In this document: one piece after another, positions 8,283 through 17,384 of the stretch
How positions within the stretch are numbered: the stretch's first letter is position 1
Layout: the number at the start of each line of letters is the position of its first letter
Assembly (NCBI GenBank): GCA_014764515.1
Contig: JACXWD010000001.1
Location: 1 to 64,000, forward strand
From: Candidatus Polarisedimenticola svalbardensis
GTDB taxonomy: Bacteria > Acidobacteriota > Polarisedimenticolia > Polarisedimenticolales > Polarisedimenticolaceae
Direction of reading: 5' to 3'
Length of the DNA stretch: 64,000 nucleotides
Notes under the pieces: model-generated
The model's database searches: none
Seen by the model: only the letters and a program-made list of their open reading frames with translations
What the model was told of the DNA's origin: nothing
Translations under genes and position numbers: made by a program

Positions 8283-8904
8283 TTTTTTCCTCACCTTCCG
8301 TCACGGCTTCCGCCGATGCGTCTTCAGTGGCGGCCTCGGTCGGTTCGACTTCAGCCGTTTCCACCACTTCCGCTACTTCGGGCACTTCGGGCACTTCGGC
8401 CACTTCCGTGACCTCGGGGGCCTCGGGGGCCTCGGCGCCTTCGGCAGCTTCTTCGCCTTCCGCCGTCGCCTCTTCAACTGCAGGGGCTGCAGCAGCAGCA
8501 GCAGCAGCCGCTATAGCATCTTCCTCGGCTTTTTTAGCGTCTTCGATTTCCCGACGGGCGTTTTCGGCCTTCTCTTCGATGAGCCGGACCGCCTCTTTCT
8601 TGGCGTCTTCCGCCCAGACCTTTTCAAGGGCGACTGTCATGACCCGCAGGACCTTGTCGGACAGGCGCAGACGCCGCTCTACTTCCTGGGGGGCGTCGCT
8701 GCCTGAATCGTACAGCAGGCGGGTGTAGACACCGTCTTCGGTTTTCTTGATCGGGTAGGCCAGCCGGCGGCGGCCCATGCGGTCGTTGATGTGCAACTGA
8801 CCGTCCCGCTCGGTAATGATGGATACCATGCCGTCGATCAGAGTCTTCTCGTCGGACTCCGGCATCTCGGGCGTGGTGATGATGATGGATTCGTAGGTCT
8901 TCAA
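8275..8904 (-). CDS. rpsF: 30S ribosomal protein S6 with long acidic C-terminal tail
   Basis: The first 105 residues are a standard S6 ([33 protein letters not shown]). The family normally stops near 95-130 residues, but this protein reaches 209. The extra part starts with a charged helix ([20 protein letters not shown]), then a poly-Ala run and a Glu/Pro/Val/Thr repeat ([17 protein letters not shown]) ending very acidic. Start is a TTG at 8904 with GAGGAGG 8 bases upstream; an ATG further upstream gives no S6 similarity. The gene opens the operon with rpsR and rplI; ssb is absent from its common place between rpsF and rpsR. Confidence 0.93.
   Translation of the reverse strand: MKTYESIIITTPEMPESDEKTLIDGMVSIITERDGQLHINDRMGRRRLAYPIKKTEDGVYTRLLYDSGSDAPQEVERRLRLSDKVLRVMTVALEKVWAEDAKKEAVRLIEEKAENARREIEDAKKAEEDAIAAAAAAAAAPAVEEATAEGEEAAEGAEAPEAPEVTEVAEVPEVPEVAEVVETAEVEPTEAATEDASAEAVTEGEEKNG
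8489..8506. repeat. GCA trinucleotide repeat inside the rpsF extension
   Basis: Six GCA units on the plus strand, flanked by near-copies, encode the poly-Ala run that links the S6 charged helix to its acidic tail. Confidence 0.8.
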
Positions 8905-8979
8905 GGCCTGCACCTCCTCGCGGCGGTTCGCCCCCGGACATGGCCGGGAGCAAGGGGTGTCGTCAAACAAATTGTTGTA

Positions 8980-8995
8980 CTGCAACTAGTTGCAG
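8980..8995. promoter_or_regulatory. 16-bp perfect palindrome upstream of rpsF
   Basis: CTGCAACTAGTTGCAG is a perfect dyad, 76 bases upstream of the rpsF TTG start, in the gap between hppA and rpsF. The position suits an operator or a leader structure controlling the rpsF-rpsR-rplI operon. No regulator is implied by sequence alone. Confidence 0.4.
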
Positions 8996-9033
8996 GAATT
9001 ACGCCTTGGCGCAATCCCTGCAAGATACCATCC

Positions 9034-9049
9034 GGCGCCGGCAGGCGCC
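9034..9049 (-). terminator. GC-rich hairpin after hppA
   Basis: GGCGCC arms with a 4-base loop lie 13 bases past the hppA stop. There is no U-run after it, so it may be a weak terminator, a mRNA 3' stabiliser or chance. Confidence 0.3.
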
Positions 9050-9061
9050 AGCCATTGCGGA

Positions 9062-11125
9062 TCAGAGACTCAGGAGCGGCGCGATCACCAGGCTGACCAC
9101 GGACATCAGCTTGATCAGGATGTTCATGGACGGCCCGGAGGTGTCCTTGAAAGGATCGCCGACGGTGTCGCCGACCACGGCGGCCTTGTGGGCCTCGGTG
9201 CCTTTCTGCTCACCTTCGACCTTACCCTGCTCAATGTCTTTCTTGGCGTTGTCCCATGCTCCGCCGGCGTTGGACATCATCAGGGCCAGGAGGACGCCGG
9301 TGACGGTGGCGCCTGCCAGCATGCCGCCCAGGGCGGAGGCGCCCAGGGAGAAGCCGACCACAACCGGTGCGATCACCGCTGTCAGGCCAGGGAGGATCAT
9401 CTGCTTCAGGGCGGAGGCGGTGGAGATGGAAACGCAGCGCTCCGCATCCGGCTTCACCCCAGGCTTGCCTTCCAGCAGACCGGGGATCTCACGGAACTGG
9501 CGGCGGATCTCCTCCACCATCTGTTCGGCAGCCTTGCCGACGGCGGTCATGGTCAGGGCGCCGATGAAGAACGGCAGCGCGCCGCCGATGAACAGGCCGA
9601 TGACCACCTTGGGATCGGTGAGGATGATATTGAGTTCCTGGCCCAGGTTGACGCTTACCGTCTGGGTGAACGCCGAGAACAACGCCAGGGCGGTCAGGGC
9701 GGCGGAGCCGATGGCGAAACCTTTGCCGATGGCGGCGGTGGTGTTCCCCAGGGCGTCCAGACTGTCGGTGATCTTCCGCACGTCCGGCCCCAGGCCGGCC
9801 ATCTCGGAGATACCGCCGGCGTTGTCGGCGATCGGTCCGTAGGCGTCTACCGACATGGTGATGCCGACGGTTGCCAGCATGGCCACGGCGGCGATGCCGA
9901 TACCGTACAGGCCGGCTGCCCAGTTGCTGACGTAGATGCCGACGCAGATCGCCAGCACCGGGAGGGCGGTGGATTCCAGGCCGACCGCCAGGCCGGTGAT
10001 GATGTTGGTGGCCGGGCCGGTTTTGCTGGCCAGGCCGATCCGGCGAACCGGTCCGGCGGCTGTGTAGTACTCGGTGATCAGGCCGATGATGATGCCGACC
10101 AGGGTGCCCAGGAGCACGGCGTACCAGATCCTGCCGCTGACCAGTCCGCTGTTGATCACGAACCAGGCGGCGGCCAGGAACAGGCCGGCGGCGATGAATG
10201 TGGAGTACCGCAGCGCGGAGGCCGGGTTGATCGACTTGAGGACCCGCATGGAGAGAATGCCCAGGAACGAGCAGACCAGGCCGACGGCGGCCAGCATGAT
10301 CGGCAGGGAGGTCAGGAACGCCTTGACGGTAACGCCGGCGGCGGATCCGCCTGCAGAGAGCTGGTTGAAGGCGCCGCCGCCTATCGCCAGGGTGGCGGCG
10401 ATGGCGATAGTGGCGATGATGGAGCCGACATACGATTCGAAGATGTCGGCGCCCATCCCGGCCACGTCACCGACGTTGTCGCCGACGTTGTCGGCGATGA
10501 CACCCGGGTTACGGGGATCATCTTCAGGAATACCGGCCTCCACCTTGCCCACCAGATCGGCGCCGACGTCGGCGGCCTTGGTGTAGATCCCGCCGCCTAC
10601 ACGGGCGAACAGTGCGATGGACGAGGCGCCCATTGCGAAGCCGCTGATGGAGGACAGGGCTGCAAAGTCACCTTCGCCGAACAGCACCATGTAAGCCACG
10701 GCGACGCCTATGAGGCCGAGGGAGGCAACCGCCACCCCCATGACCGAACCACCGTTGAACGCCAGAAGCAGCGCTGCGCCCTGGCCCTTGTCCTTGGCGG
10801 CGGCGGTGGTCCGGACGTTGGCCCTGGTTGCCGCTTTCATGCCGGAGAATCCGGCCATGATGGAGCAGGCTGCGCCGGCCACGAACGCCACGGCGGTGGC
10901 GGTCGCCAGTTTCCACGCCAGGAGGCCTGCCACCACGATGATGAAGATCACCAGGATGGAGTACTCCTTCCGGAGGAACGCCATGGCGCCGTCGTGGATC
11001 TGGTCGGAGATTTCCTGCATGCGGGCGTTGCCGGCCGGCTGTTTGACGAGTCGCCAGTAAATGAAACCGGCGAACAGAAGTCCGAACAGTCCGATGTACG
11101 GGCTGTACGTGAGAATGTTTTCCAT
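9062..11125 (-). CDS. hppA: membrane-bound K+-dependent pyrophosphatase (H+ or Na+ pump)
   Basis: 687 residues with about 16 membrane helices. The protein couples PPi hydrolysis to ion pumping across the inner membrane. Substrate-binding acidic motifs are visible, such as [20 protein letters not shown] and the DNAGGISEM region. In the segment [20 protein letters not shown] the residues Ala and Gly stand where K+-independent enzymes have Lys and Thr, so K+ dependence is expected from established family rules. Whether it moves H+ or Na+ cannot be told safely by eye. Start is the ATG at 11125; the frame extends upstream but only into the pth gap. Confidence 0.95.
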   Translation of the reverse strand: MENILTYSPYIGLFGLLFAGFIYWRLVKQPAGNARMQEISDQIHDGAMAFLRKEYSILVIFIIVVAGLLAWKLATATAVAFVAGAACSIMAGFSGMKAATRANVRTTAAAKDKGQGAALLLAFNGGSVMGVAVASLGLIGVAVAYMVLFGEGDFAALSSISGFAMGASSIALFARVGGGIYTKAADVGADLVGKVEAGIPEDDPRNPGVIADNVGDNVGDVAGMGADIFESYVGSIIATIAIAATLAIGGGAFNQLSAGGSAAGVTVKAFLTSLPIMLAAVGLVCSFLGILSMRVLKSINPASALRYSTFIAAGLFLAAAWFVINSGLVSGRIWYAVLLGTLVGIIIGLITEYYTAAGPVRRIGLASKTGPATNIITGLAVGLESTALPVLAICVGIYVSNWAAGLYGIGIAAVAMLATVGITMSVDAYGPIADNAGGISEMAGLGPDVRKITDSLDALGNTTAAIGKGFAIGSAALTALALFSAFTQTVSVNLGQELNIILTDPKVVIGLFIGGALPFFIGALTMTAVGKAAEQMVEEIRRQFREIPGLLEGKPGVKPDAERCVSISTASALKQMILPGLTAVIAPVVVGFSLGASALGGMLAGATVTGVLLALMMSNAGGAWDNAKKDIEQGKVEGEQKGTEAHKAAVVGDTVGDPFKDTSGPSMNILIKLMSVVSLVIAPLLSL

Positions 11126-11159
11126 GACGACAGTCGCTCCTATCCGTATCGCCGAACCT

Positions 11160-11768
11160 TCAGCGGTCCGGGTGAATTTCCTTTTCTTCGGGATCAAGGG
11201 GTGGACGGTTGAACGCGTTCATGGCGGCGGCGACGCCGTTTGTCAGAATCGCCTGCACCGCACCGGCTCCCCGGTCGATGAAACCGTCGAGCCTCCCCCC
11301 CTCCTCCCGGTCAAACTCCGAAAGAACGTAATCTGCCAGGTCGAGATCGCCACGACCGGCTCCCTGCACACCGAGCCGGACCCTGGGGAAGGCGTCTGTT
11401 CCCAGCTCCTCCACCAGGGATCGAACCCCGTTGTGTCCGCCGGCGCTACCCTGCGGGCGAACACGGATCCTGCCGTAAGGCAGGTTCACATCGTCGTACA
11501 CGACGATGATATTTTCGGCCTCAACCTCCCGATCAGCGGCCAGTCTTGCGGCCGTCATACCCGAGCGGTTCATGAACGTCGCCGGCTTGGCCAGGATCGG
11601 CCCTCCACCGGGAACCTCGGCCACCCAGGCCAGGAACTCGCGGGAGGGATGTTCGGGGAAACGGACGCCGGCTTCTGCAGCCAGACGATCCGTCACCATG
11701 AACCCGATGTTGTGCCGGGTGCCGGCGTAGACGGCTCCCGGATTCCCCAGTCCAAGGACGATTTTCAC
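11160..11768 (-). CDS. pth: peptidyl-tRNA hydrolase
   Basis: 202 residues. It cleaves the ester of peptidyl-tRNAs released from stalled ribosomes. It has [20 protein letters not shown] with the catalytic His20, [11 protein letters not shown], the [24 protein letters not shown] loop spread over about residues 91-115, and RVRLGVQG. It is encoded 11 bases after rplY, the common rplY-pth pair. Confidence 0.96.
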   Translation of the reverse strand: MKIVLGLGNPGAVYAGTRHNIGFMVTDRLAAEAGVRFPEHPSREFLAWVAEVPGGGPILAKPATFMNRSGMTAARLAADREVEAENIIVVYDDVNLPYGRIRVRPQGSAGGHNGVRSLVEELGTDAFPRVRLGVQGAGRGDLDLADYVLSEFDREEGGRLDGFIDRGAGAVQAILTNGVAAAMNAFNRPPLDPEEKEIHPDR

Positions 11769-11779
11769 CTTCAGTCGGC

Positions 11780-12457
11780 TCAGGATTCTTCCTTCTTCTC
11801 CTCGCCGTCGGCAGGTGCCTCTTCTCCTTCGGCAACCTCCGCACCTTCCTCGCCTTCCAGAACCTCTTCCTCGACTACCTCTTCCGCACGCTGGTGGGCG
11901 ATGTTCAGGACGGTGGTGTCGTCGGCGATAAGCAGGGTCACGCCTTCAGGCGCCTTCAGGTCGGCGACGGAAGCGTGCTGCCCGACGTGCAACTCGGAAA
12001 CGTCCAGTTCCAGGGCATCGGGGATATCGTTGGGCAGGCACTCGACCTGCACCGACCGGGTGATGACGTCCATGGTGCCGAATTCGAGAGTCACACCGAT
12101 GGACTCACCGATGATCCGGATCGGTATGTCCACGGTAACCTTGGTGTCAAGATCCACCCGGACGAAATCGACATGCACCAGGCGGTCGGTCACCGGGTCG
12201 CGCTGCAGCTCTTTCAGCATGACGGCCCGCTTGGCGTTCTTGTCCCCGGTACCCAGGGAGAGATTGAAGATCGTGTTGAACCCGGTCTCGGACCGCAGGA
12301 TCAACTCGATGTTCCGGGGCTGGACGGCCACGGCGAACGAGTCCTTCGCCATGCCGTAAACGATGCCGGGGATCCGTCCTGCGGCACGCAGCCGTCCGGC
12401 CGGGCCCTTGCCCCGCTCTTCCCGGGGCTGTACTTCAACTACGCTCTTGCTGATCAT
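11780..12457 (-). CDS. rplY: 50S ribosomal protein L25/general stress protein Ctc
   Basis: 225 residues: an N-terminal 5S rRNA-binding L25 domain (GKGPAGRLRAAGRIPGIVYG) followed by the TL5/Ctc C-terminal domain (about 100-190) and an acidic Glu-rich tail. This is the long L25 form common outside Enterobacteria. It lies between prs and pth, a frequent gene order. Confidence 0.94.
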   Translation of the reverse strand: MISKSVVEVQPREERGKGPAGRLRAAGRIPGIVYGMAKDSFAVAVQPRNIELILRSETGFNTIFNLSLGTGDKNAKRAVMLKELQRDPVTDRLVHVDFVRVDLDTKVTVDIPIRIIGESIGVTLEFGTMDVITRSVQVECLPNDIPDALELDVSELHVGQHASVADLKAPEGVTLLIADDTTVLNIAHQRAEEVVEEEVLEGEEGAEVAEGEEAPADGEEKKEES

Positions 12458-12490
12458 GGTTATCGTGTCCCTTCATGTTCTCGTACAAAT

Positions 12491-13435
12491 CTACTGGACA
12501 AACAGCGAACTCACGGAGGAGTTGCTATGGATACGGGCAATCGCTTCTCCCAGCAACCCGGCCACCGGTAATACGGTGATTTTCGGGTAGGCCAGCTTCT
12601 CGGGGCTCAGTGGGATGGTGTCGGTAACCACCACCCGGTCCAGGTCCATTTTGGAGAGCCGCTCCATGGCCGGCCCGGACAGCACGGCGTGGGTAAAGCA
12701 GGCCACCACCGATACGGCCCCTTTTTCCTTCAGGGCCCGGACGCTGCCCATCATGGTGCCGCCGGTGTCGATGATGTCGTCCACGATGATGCAGGTGCGG
12801 CCGTCCACGTCACCGATGACATTCATGGTTTCGGCCACGTTGGCCTCCACCCGACGTTTGTCGATGATCGCAAGTTCGGCGCCGAGGCGCTTGGCGTGGA
12901 ACCGGGCCCGCTCCACGCCGCCGGCGTCGGGGCTGACCACGGTAATGTTTTGGTATTCCTGCTGCTCCAGCCAGTCCAGTACCACCGGCGCGGCGAACAG
13001 GTGGTCCACCGGCACGTCGAAGAAACCCTGGATCGCAGGTGCGTGCAGATCCATGGTAAGGATTCTATGGAACCCTGCGGCGGTAATCAGGTCGGCCACC
13101 AGCTTGGCGGTAATCGGGACCCGGGGCTGGTCCTTGCGGTCCTGCCGGGCGTAACCGTAGTACGGGATCACCGCGGTGACCCGGTCGGCGGAGGCGCGTT
13201 TGAAGGCGTCGGCCGCAACCAGCAGCTCCATAAGGTTTTCGTTGGCCGGGCTGCAGGTCGGCTGGATGATGAAAACGTCGGTCCCCCGCACGTTCTCCTT
13301 GATGTGGCAATAGATCTCCCCGTCGCTGAACCGCCGCAGGGTCCAGTTCCCCATGGGGAGGCGCAGGTATTCGCAGATCGCATCCGCAAGCTTCGGGTTG
13401 CCGTTTCCCGAGAAGACCTTCAACTCACTTTTCAT
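12491..13435 (-). CDS. prs: ribose-phosphate pyrophosphokinase
   Basis: 314 residues. It makes PRPP from ribose 5-phosphate and ATP for nucleotide, His and Trp synthesis. Signature regions are FSGNGNPKLADAICEYL at the N-terminus, DLHAPAIQGFFDVPVDHLFA (metal and substrate loop near 130-150), and the PRPP-binding stretch IIVDDIIDTGGTM. Start is the ATG at 13435. tRNA-Gln and spoVG follow upstream on the same strand. Confidence 0.97.
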   Translation of the reverse strand: MKSELKVFSGNGNPKLADAICEYLRLPMGNWTLRRFSDGEIYCHIKENVRGTDVFIIQPTCSPANENLMELLVAADAFKRASADRVTAVIPYYGYARQDRKDQPRVPITAKLVADLITAAGFHRILTMDLHAPAIQGFFDVPVDHLFAAPVVLDWLEQQEYQNITVVSPDAGGVERARFHAKRLGAELAIIDKRRVEANVAETMNVIGDVDGRTCIIVDDIIDTGGTMMGSVRALKEKGAVSVVACFTHAVLSGPAMERLSKMDLDRVVVTDTIPLSPEKLAYPKITVLPVAGLLGEAIARIHSNSSVSSLFVQ

Positions 13436-13468
13436 GATTTTTGCTCGAGTCAGGCGCCGTGCGCCCGA

Positions 13469-13543
13469 TGGCTGGGGCGGAAGGATTCGAACCTTCGAAT
13501 GCTGCCTCCAAAGGGCAGTGCCTTACCGCTTGGCGACGCCCCA
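13469..13543 (-). tRNA. tRNA-Gln (anticodon TTG)
   Basis: On the minus strand the 75-nt sequence starts TGGGGCGTCGCCAAGCGGTA and ends CGCCCCAGCCA. The 7-bp acceptor stem pairs perfectly, the anticodon arm is CTGCC-CTTTGGA-GGCAG (anticodon TTG), the T arm contains GGTTCGAATCC, and CCA is encoded. It lies between spoVG and prs. Confidence 0.95.
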
Positions 13544-13554
13544 GTATGGCGGGC

Positions 13555-13932
13555 CTAAGGCCAGGTTTGTTCTCCGCCTTCCAGCAGGTTGCCCCGTTTC
13601 CCCGATTCCTCCTGATCCATTTCCGTTCCATTTTCAGAATCGAGTTCCCGGATCTGGGAGCCCGAGTCCAAGCCTGATTCCGCAAGCACCTCGTTGTATC
13701 TCTCGATGATCTTCTCTTCGATCATCCTTCTCGTCTCGTTGTTGAGCGGGTGGGCGATGTCCCGGAACGTACCGTTCTTCCTCTTCTTGCTGGGCATCGA
13801 GACGAACAGGCCATTGACCCCGTCGATGATTTTGATGTCGCTGACGACAAAGCAGTCATCGATGATGATGGAGACGAAAGCTTTGAGCTTCTCCTCCTCA
13901 ACGGGGAAAACCCTGATCTGGGTGATGTCCAT
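13555..13932 (-). CDS. spoVG: SpoVG family RNA/DNA-binding regulator
   Basis: 125 residues. The first 85 are a clear SpoVG: MDITQIRVFPVEEEKLKAFV, IIDDCFVVSDIKIIDG, GLFVSMPSKKRKNGTFRDIA and HPLNNETRRMIEEKI. SpoVG proteins bind nucleic acids and influence septation and regulation in Firmicutes and spirochaetes. The last 40 residues are an acidic tail beyond the usual length of about 95. Its start overlaps the 3' end of ispE by 35 bases, so the two are probably co-transcribed. Confidence 0.92.
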   Translation of the reverse strand: MDITQIRVFPVEEEKLKAFVSIIIDDCFVVSDIKIIDGVNGLFVSMPSKKRKNGTFRDIAHPLNNETRRMIEEKIIERYNEVLAESGLDSGSQIRELDSENGTEMDQEESGKRGNLLEGGEQTWP

Positions 13933-14797
13933 GCGCCACCGTCCTCGTCCTGAACAGTTCCCAATGCCGGAACAGGCCGGACAGCTTCTCTCCGGCCCGA
14001 ATCATCCCGTCCTGATCTTCAAACACACCAAATACGGTGGAGCCGCTGCCGCTGAGCATGGCGTGTCTGGCGCCGTGCTCCAGCAGGCTGTCCCGGAACA
14101 ACCGCAACTCCGGCCACCCGGCAAAAACGACCGGTTCCAGATCATTGATCGCGAAACCGAAGTCCTTGTTTCCCGGCAGTTTAAGTGCCCGAAGTGCGCT
14201 CAAATTAACACCATTCGCAGGGAGTGTCAAATAGGCCGAGAGCCTGTCATAAACCTGGGCGGTCGAGATGGATACAGGCGGAAACCCAAGCAATAAAGGG
14301 ACTTCTCCTGCAAACGGCAGCGGCTCGACCTGCTCTCCCCGTCCGGTGCAAAGGGCGGTGCCGCCGGAGAGGAAGAACGGCACGTCGGAACCCAGTTCGG
14401 CGGCGATCTCGGCCAATTCAGCCGGACCCGGGTCCAGGGACCAGGCCCGGGCCAGCCCCAGGAGCGCACCGGCGGCGTCCGAACTTCCGCCTCCCAGCCC
14501 TCCCCCGGCGGGGATCCGCTTTTCAAGATGGATGGCAGCACCCGGTGTCCCGATCCCGGCCCGGTCCGCCAGGGCCCGGGCGGCCCGGATCACCAGGTTG
14601 GTTTCATCCACGGGAATCCCGGGGCTGTCACAGGTCAGGGCGAGGGTGTCCGCCTCCCGAATCGTCAGGGTGTCCCACAGGTCAATGGCCTGAAGTACGG
14701 TGGCGAGTTCGTGGAACTCGTCCTCCCGCTTCCCCAGGATCCGCAGGGACCAGTTGATCTTGCCGGGGCAGTGTACGGAAATCTCCGGCCCACTCAT
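13898..14797 (-). CDS. ispE: 4-diphosphocytidyl-2-C-methyl-D-erythritol kinase
   Basis: 299 residues, a GHMP kinase of the MEP isoprenoid pathway. It has CPGKINWSLRILGKR at the N-terminus, the ATP-binding P-loop-like IPAGGGLGGGSSDAAGAL near residue 95-112, and the C-terminal GHMP motif MLSGSGSTVFGVF. It overlaps both the LolB-like gene upstream (4 bases) and spoVG downstream. The isoprenoid theme continues at ispA (43.3 kb). Confidence 0.94.
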   Translation of the reverse strand: MSGPEISVHCPGKINWSLRILGKREDEFHELATVLQAIDLWDTLTIREADTLALTCDSPGIPVDETNLVIRAARALADRAGIGTPGAAIHLEKRIPAGGGLGGGSSDAAGALLGLARAWSLDPGPAELAEIAAELGSDVPFFLSGGTALCTGRGEQVEPLPFAGEVPLLLGFPPVSISTAQVYDRLSAYLTLPANGVNLSALRALKLPGNKDFGFAINDLEPVVFAGWPELRLFRDSLLEHGARHAMLSGSGSTVFGVFEDQDGMIRAGEKLSGLFRHWELFRTRTVAHGHHPDQGFPR

Positions 14798-15423
14798 TGC
14801 AGGAGCCCCTCCCCGCCGCCTTCCAGCAGATCGGCCAGCGGCCGCACATCCAGTCCGTCCGGCGGCCGGCCTGTTCCGATGTCGGCGGTTCGCTCAGGCG
14901 ACAGGGTCCGGACCGTAAGGCGGGTCAGCTCCAGGAGTGCGTCTCCCGAACCGACGTGAAGCCGGATCGGCAGGCGGTCTGATGCGGTGGCGTCCCGGCG
15001 CCAGACGGTGAGTCCCGGCGGGCGCGTTCCACCAGTCAACGCCGAGACCGTCTCTTCCAGTGTCATGGAAACGCCCAGCACAGGAGAAAGCTCAAGGCCG
15101 GCAGCCTCACCGGCGAAGGCGATCTTGTCCTGAACCAGGGAAACCGCCAACAGGCCGTAACCACCGTCTACCGCCAGGCGGGTTCCGCCCATGGGGCCGA
15201 ACACCTCCACGTGGAGCCGGTCCGGTGGAACGGCCCAGACCCAGGCCCGGAAGCGGGTGGTCTCCCCGTCGGCGATTGTGAATCGGCCCTGGTACAGGGC
15301 GGACCAGGAGTGTCCTTCAGGGATGGCGCCGGTACCGGCTCCCCTGCCGGCGCATGCAACCAAGAGCAGGCAGAGCAGAGCCGGGAACGCCAGGCGCAGC
15401 GCAAGCCGGCCCGGGGAAGTCAT
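14794..15423 (-). CDS. LolB-like outer membrane lipoprotein
   Basis: 209 residues with a signal peptide ending in the lipobox LLLVACAG (lipid-modified Cys about 24). The body looks like a LolB/DUF4292-type beta-sandwich: an early YQGRFTIADGETTRFRAWVW strand pair, then GPMGGTRLAVDGG. LolB inserts lipoproteins into the outer membrane. The assignment leans partly on context: lolB-ispE-prs is the gene order in gammaproteobacteria, and here the order is the same, with spoVG and tRNA-Gln inserted. Confidence 0.6.
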   Translation of the reverse strand: MTSPGRLALRLAFPALLCLLLVACAGRGAGTGAIPEGHSWSALYQGRFTIADGETTRFRAWVWAVPPDRLHVEVFGPMGGTRLAVDGGYGLLAVSLVQDKIAFAGEAAGLELSPVLGVSMTLEETVSALTGGTRPPGLTVWRRDATASDRLPIRLHVGSGDALLELTRLTVRTLSPERTADIGTGRPPDGLDVRPLADLLEGGGEGLLQ

Positions 15424-17384
15424 GGCGTGTCGCTGCCCCCGTTACCCTGCAGTGCGGCGATCTTGGCCTGCAGTTCTTTCTGGCTGGCCGGGTCGGCCTT
15501 GAGGGCGGAGCGATACGAGGCCAGGGCCGATTCGGCCAGGCCCAGTTTTTCGTAGAGGTCCCCGAGGTGTTCCAGGATCACAGGGTCGCCGGGAATGGCG
15601 GCAACGGCCCGCTCCAGCGGATCCCGGGCCTCTTCGTAGGATCCCATGCGGAAGTGGGCCCAGCCCAGGGAGTCCAGGTAGGCGGCGTTCCAGGGATCGA
15701 GCTTCACGGCCCGCTGGATGAATCCGAGAGCCTCGGGAAGGCGGATATTCCGGTCGGCCATGGAATATCCCAGATGGTTCAGCGCCGCGTGGAACTCCGG
15801 GTCGAGGCGGATCGCCTCCAGCAGCTCCTTCTCCATCTGGCGGAAATTTTCCAGCCGTTCCAGGTACTGGCCCAGACGGTAGCGGGCCACCGGGTTGCCC
15901 GGCTCTTCGTCTCTCCAGTCCTTGAGGACCTCTTCTCCCCCATCCGGATCCCCACCCCGGTACAGGGCGTCGGCGGCGATGGGCCAGACCGTATTCCCCA
16001 TGTACCGGGCTGCATCGTTGAACTGCTTCCGGGCCCGGGTGGTGTCGCCCTGGGCGGCACGGATCTCCGCTTCCAGTCTCACGCCGGCGCCGTTCCCCGC
16101 AGCTCGCTTGAGACGCTGGGAAAACTCGAGGGCCTCGTCATAATCTTCGATGACCAGTGCAACCCGGCCGGCAAGTGCAAGCGCATCGATGGACGCCGGA
16201 TTTTCAAGGGTGGCCAATGTTTCCCGGGCTCGTTCCGGCTCACCTCTTGACAGCCAGAGGAAGACCATGCTCTGCCGCAGACCATCCCGGCGGGCCGCCT
16301 CGGTGGCGTCGTCGGTCAGGAGCAGAAGGGCCCGCTCGTAAGCCGCTATCGCCTCAAGATCCCGTGCCTGAACCGCCAGCATCTCTCCCAGCAGGGCCTG
16401 GACGCCATGGTGTGCCGGGAACTCCTCCGCCAGCCCTGTGGCCAGTTCCACCGCTTCGGCGCTTCGGCCCAGGGTGTGGTAAACGGTAGCCAACTGGTAA
16501 CGGAGCATCGGGTCGGCGCCGGCCAGGTCGATGGCCATCTCCATCTGCTTTCCCGCTTCTTCCGGACGGCCGACCCTGAGAAGGGCCTCACCGTACAGCG
16601 CCCTCAGGCTGCCGACCTGGGGACGGACGGCCAGTAGAGGTTCGGCGCGATCAATGAATAGAAGCCAGGCGTTGCGGCTGCGCACCAGGTTGTCCAGAAG
16701 GCTGACGGCGTCACGGAACCCGACGCCTCCTTCGTCCAGGCCGGCGGTCTCCCGCAGGAACCGGACGACCTCTTCGATCGCTTCTTCATCCCGGTCGGCG
16801 TGCATAAGGACGTTGGCCAGCAGGCGGAGCGCTTCGGCGTCCCCTTCCTGCCTTGCGACGAACCGGCGGGCCGCTTCGATGGCGCCGTCGGCATCGCCGG
16901 CCCTGAGCCTGAAAGTGGCCAGGAGCCGGAACGATTCCGGATCGGCCTCCGGCTGCAGGATCAGGCGGTCGTAGATGGTAATCGCCTCGGCCAGTGCGCC
17001 GTCGGCAGACCTGCCGCCAAGAATCCGGGCGGTCAGAATCTCGGCCAGAATTTCCAGGGAGCCGACATGATCCGGATCGGCCTTGAGGGACTGGCGTACC
17101 AGGCGCTCGGCCTGCTGCTGCTGACCCATGAGCATCAACAGGGAGGCGGCTTCCGTTTTGAGATCGCTGGACGTCGGGTCCAGCTTCACCGCCTCGTTGA
17201 TCTCCCGCACCGCCTGTCCGACCTGGCCCTGCCGCGCCACGTACAACGCCTTCATCATGTGGTAGTAGGCGTCGCCCTGCCGGGCTACATCCGGCTCGAG
17301 TTCATCGGCCCCTGCGGCCGGCGTCAAGACCAGAGCGGCCAGGATGAGGGCCGAAAACAGCCGGTGCTTCCTGTTCAATCTCAA
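15420..17384 (-). CDS. TPR-repeat periplasmic protein
   Basis: 654 residues with a signal peptide (FSALILAALVLTPAAGA) followed by a nearly continuous array of tetratricopeptide repeats. Examples are VGQAVREINEAVKLDPTSSD, EAGKQMEMAIDLAGADPM and the best-preserved last copies FRQMEKELLEAIRLDPEF, EALGFIQRAVKLDPWN, EARDPLERAVAAIPGDP. TPR proteins serve as assembly scaffolds. Its 3' end overlaps the LolB-like gene by 4 bases and its 5' end the S41 gene by 4, so it may act with them in outer-membrane lipoprotein or cell-wall work. The partner is not known. Confidence 0.85.
   Translation of the reverse strand: MRLNRKHRLFSALILAALVLTPAAGADELEPDVARQGDAYYHMMKALYVARQGQVGQAVREINEAVKLDPTSSDLKTEAASLLMLMGQQQQAERLVRQSLKADPDHVGSLEILAEILTARILGGRSADGALAEAITIYDRLILQPEADPESFRLLATFRLRAGDADGAIEAARRFVARQEGDAEALRLLANVLMHADRDEEAIEEVVRFLRETAGLDEGGVGFRDAVSLLDNLVRSRNAWLLFIDRAEPLLAVRPQVGSLRALYGEALLRVGRPEEAGKQMEMAIDLAGADPMLRYQLATVYHTLGRSAEAVELATGLAEEFPAHHGVQALLGEMLAVQARDLEAIAAYERALLLLTDDATEAARRDGLRQSMVFLWLSRGEPERARETLATLENPASIDALALAGRVALVIEDYDEALEFSQRLKRAAGNGAGVRLEAEIRAAQGDTTRARKQFNDAARYMGNTVWPIAADALYRGGDPDGGEEVLKDWRDEEPGNPVARYRLGQYLERLENFRQMEKELLEAIRLDPEFHAALNHLGYSMADRNIRLPEALGFIQRAVKLDPWNAAYLDSLGWAHFRMGSYEEARDPLERAVAAIPGDPVILEHLGDLYEKLGLAESALASYRSALKADPASQKELQAKIAALQGNGGSDTP

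Noticed and set aside
8330-8510. Direct repeats resembling a small CRISPR or tandem array
   Set aside because: The repeats are in-frame codons of the acidic S6 tail; no spacer-repeat pattern exists.
8990-11212. 740-residue open frame on plus
   Set aside because: It is the antisense of hppA; the composition (Gly, Asp, Gln, His rich) is the usual shadow of a GC-rich gene.
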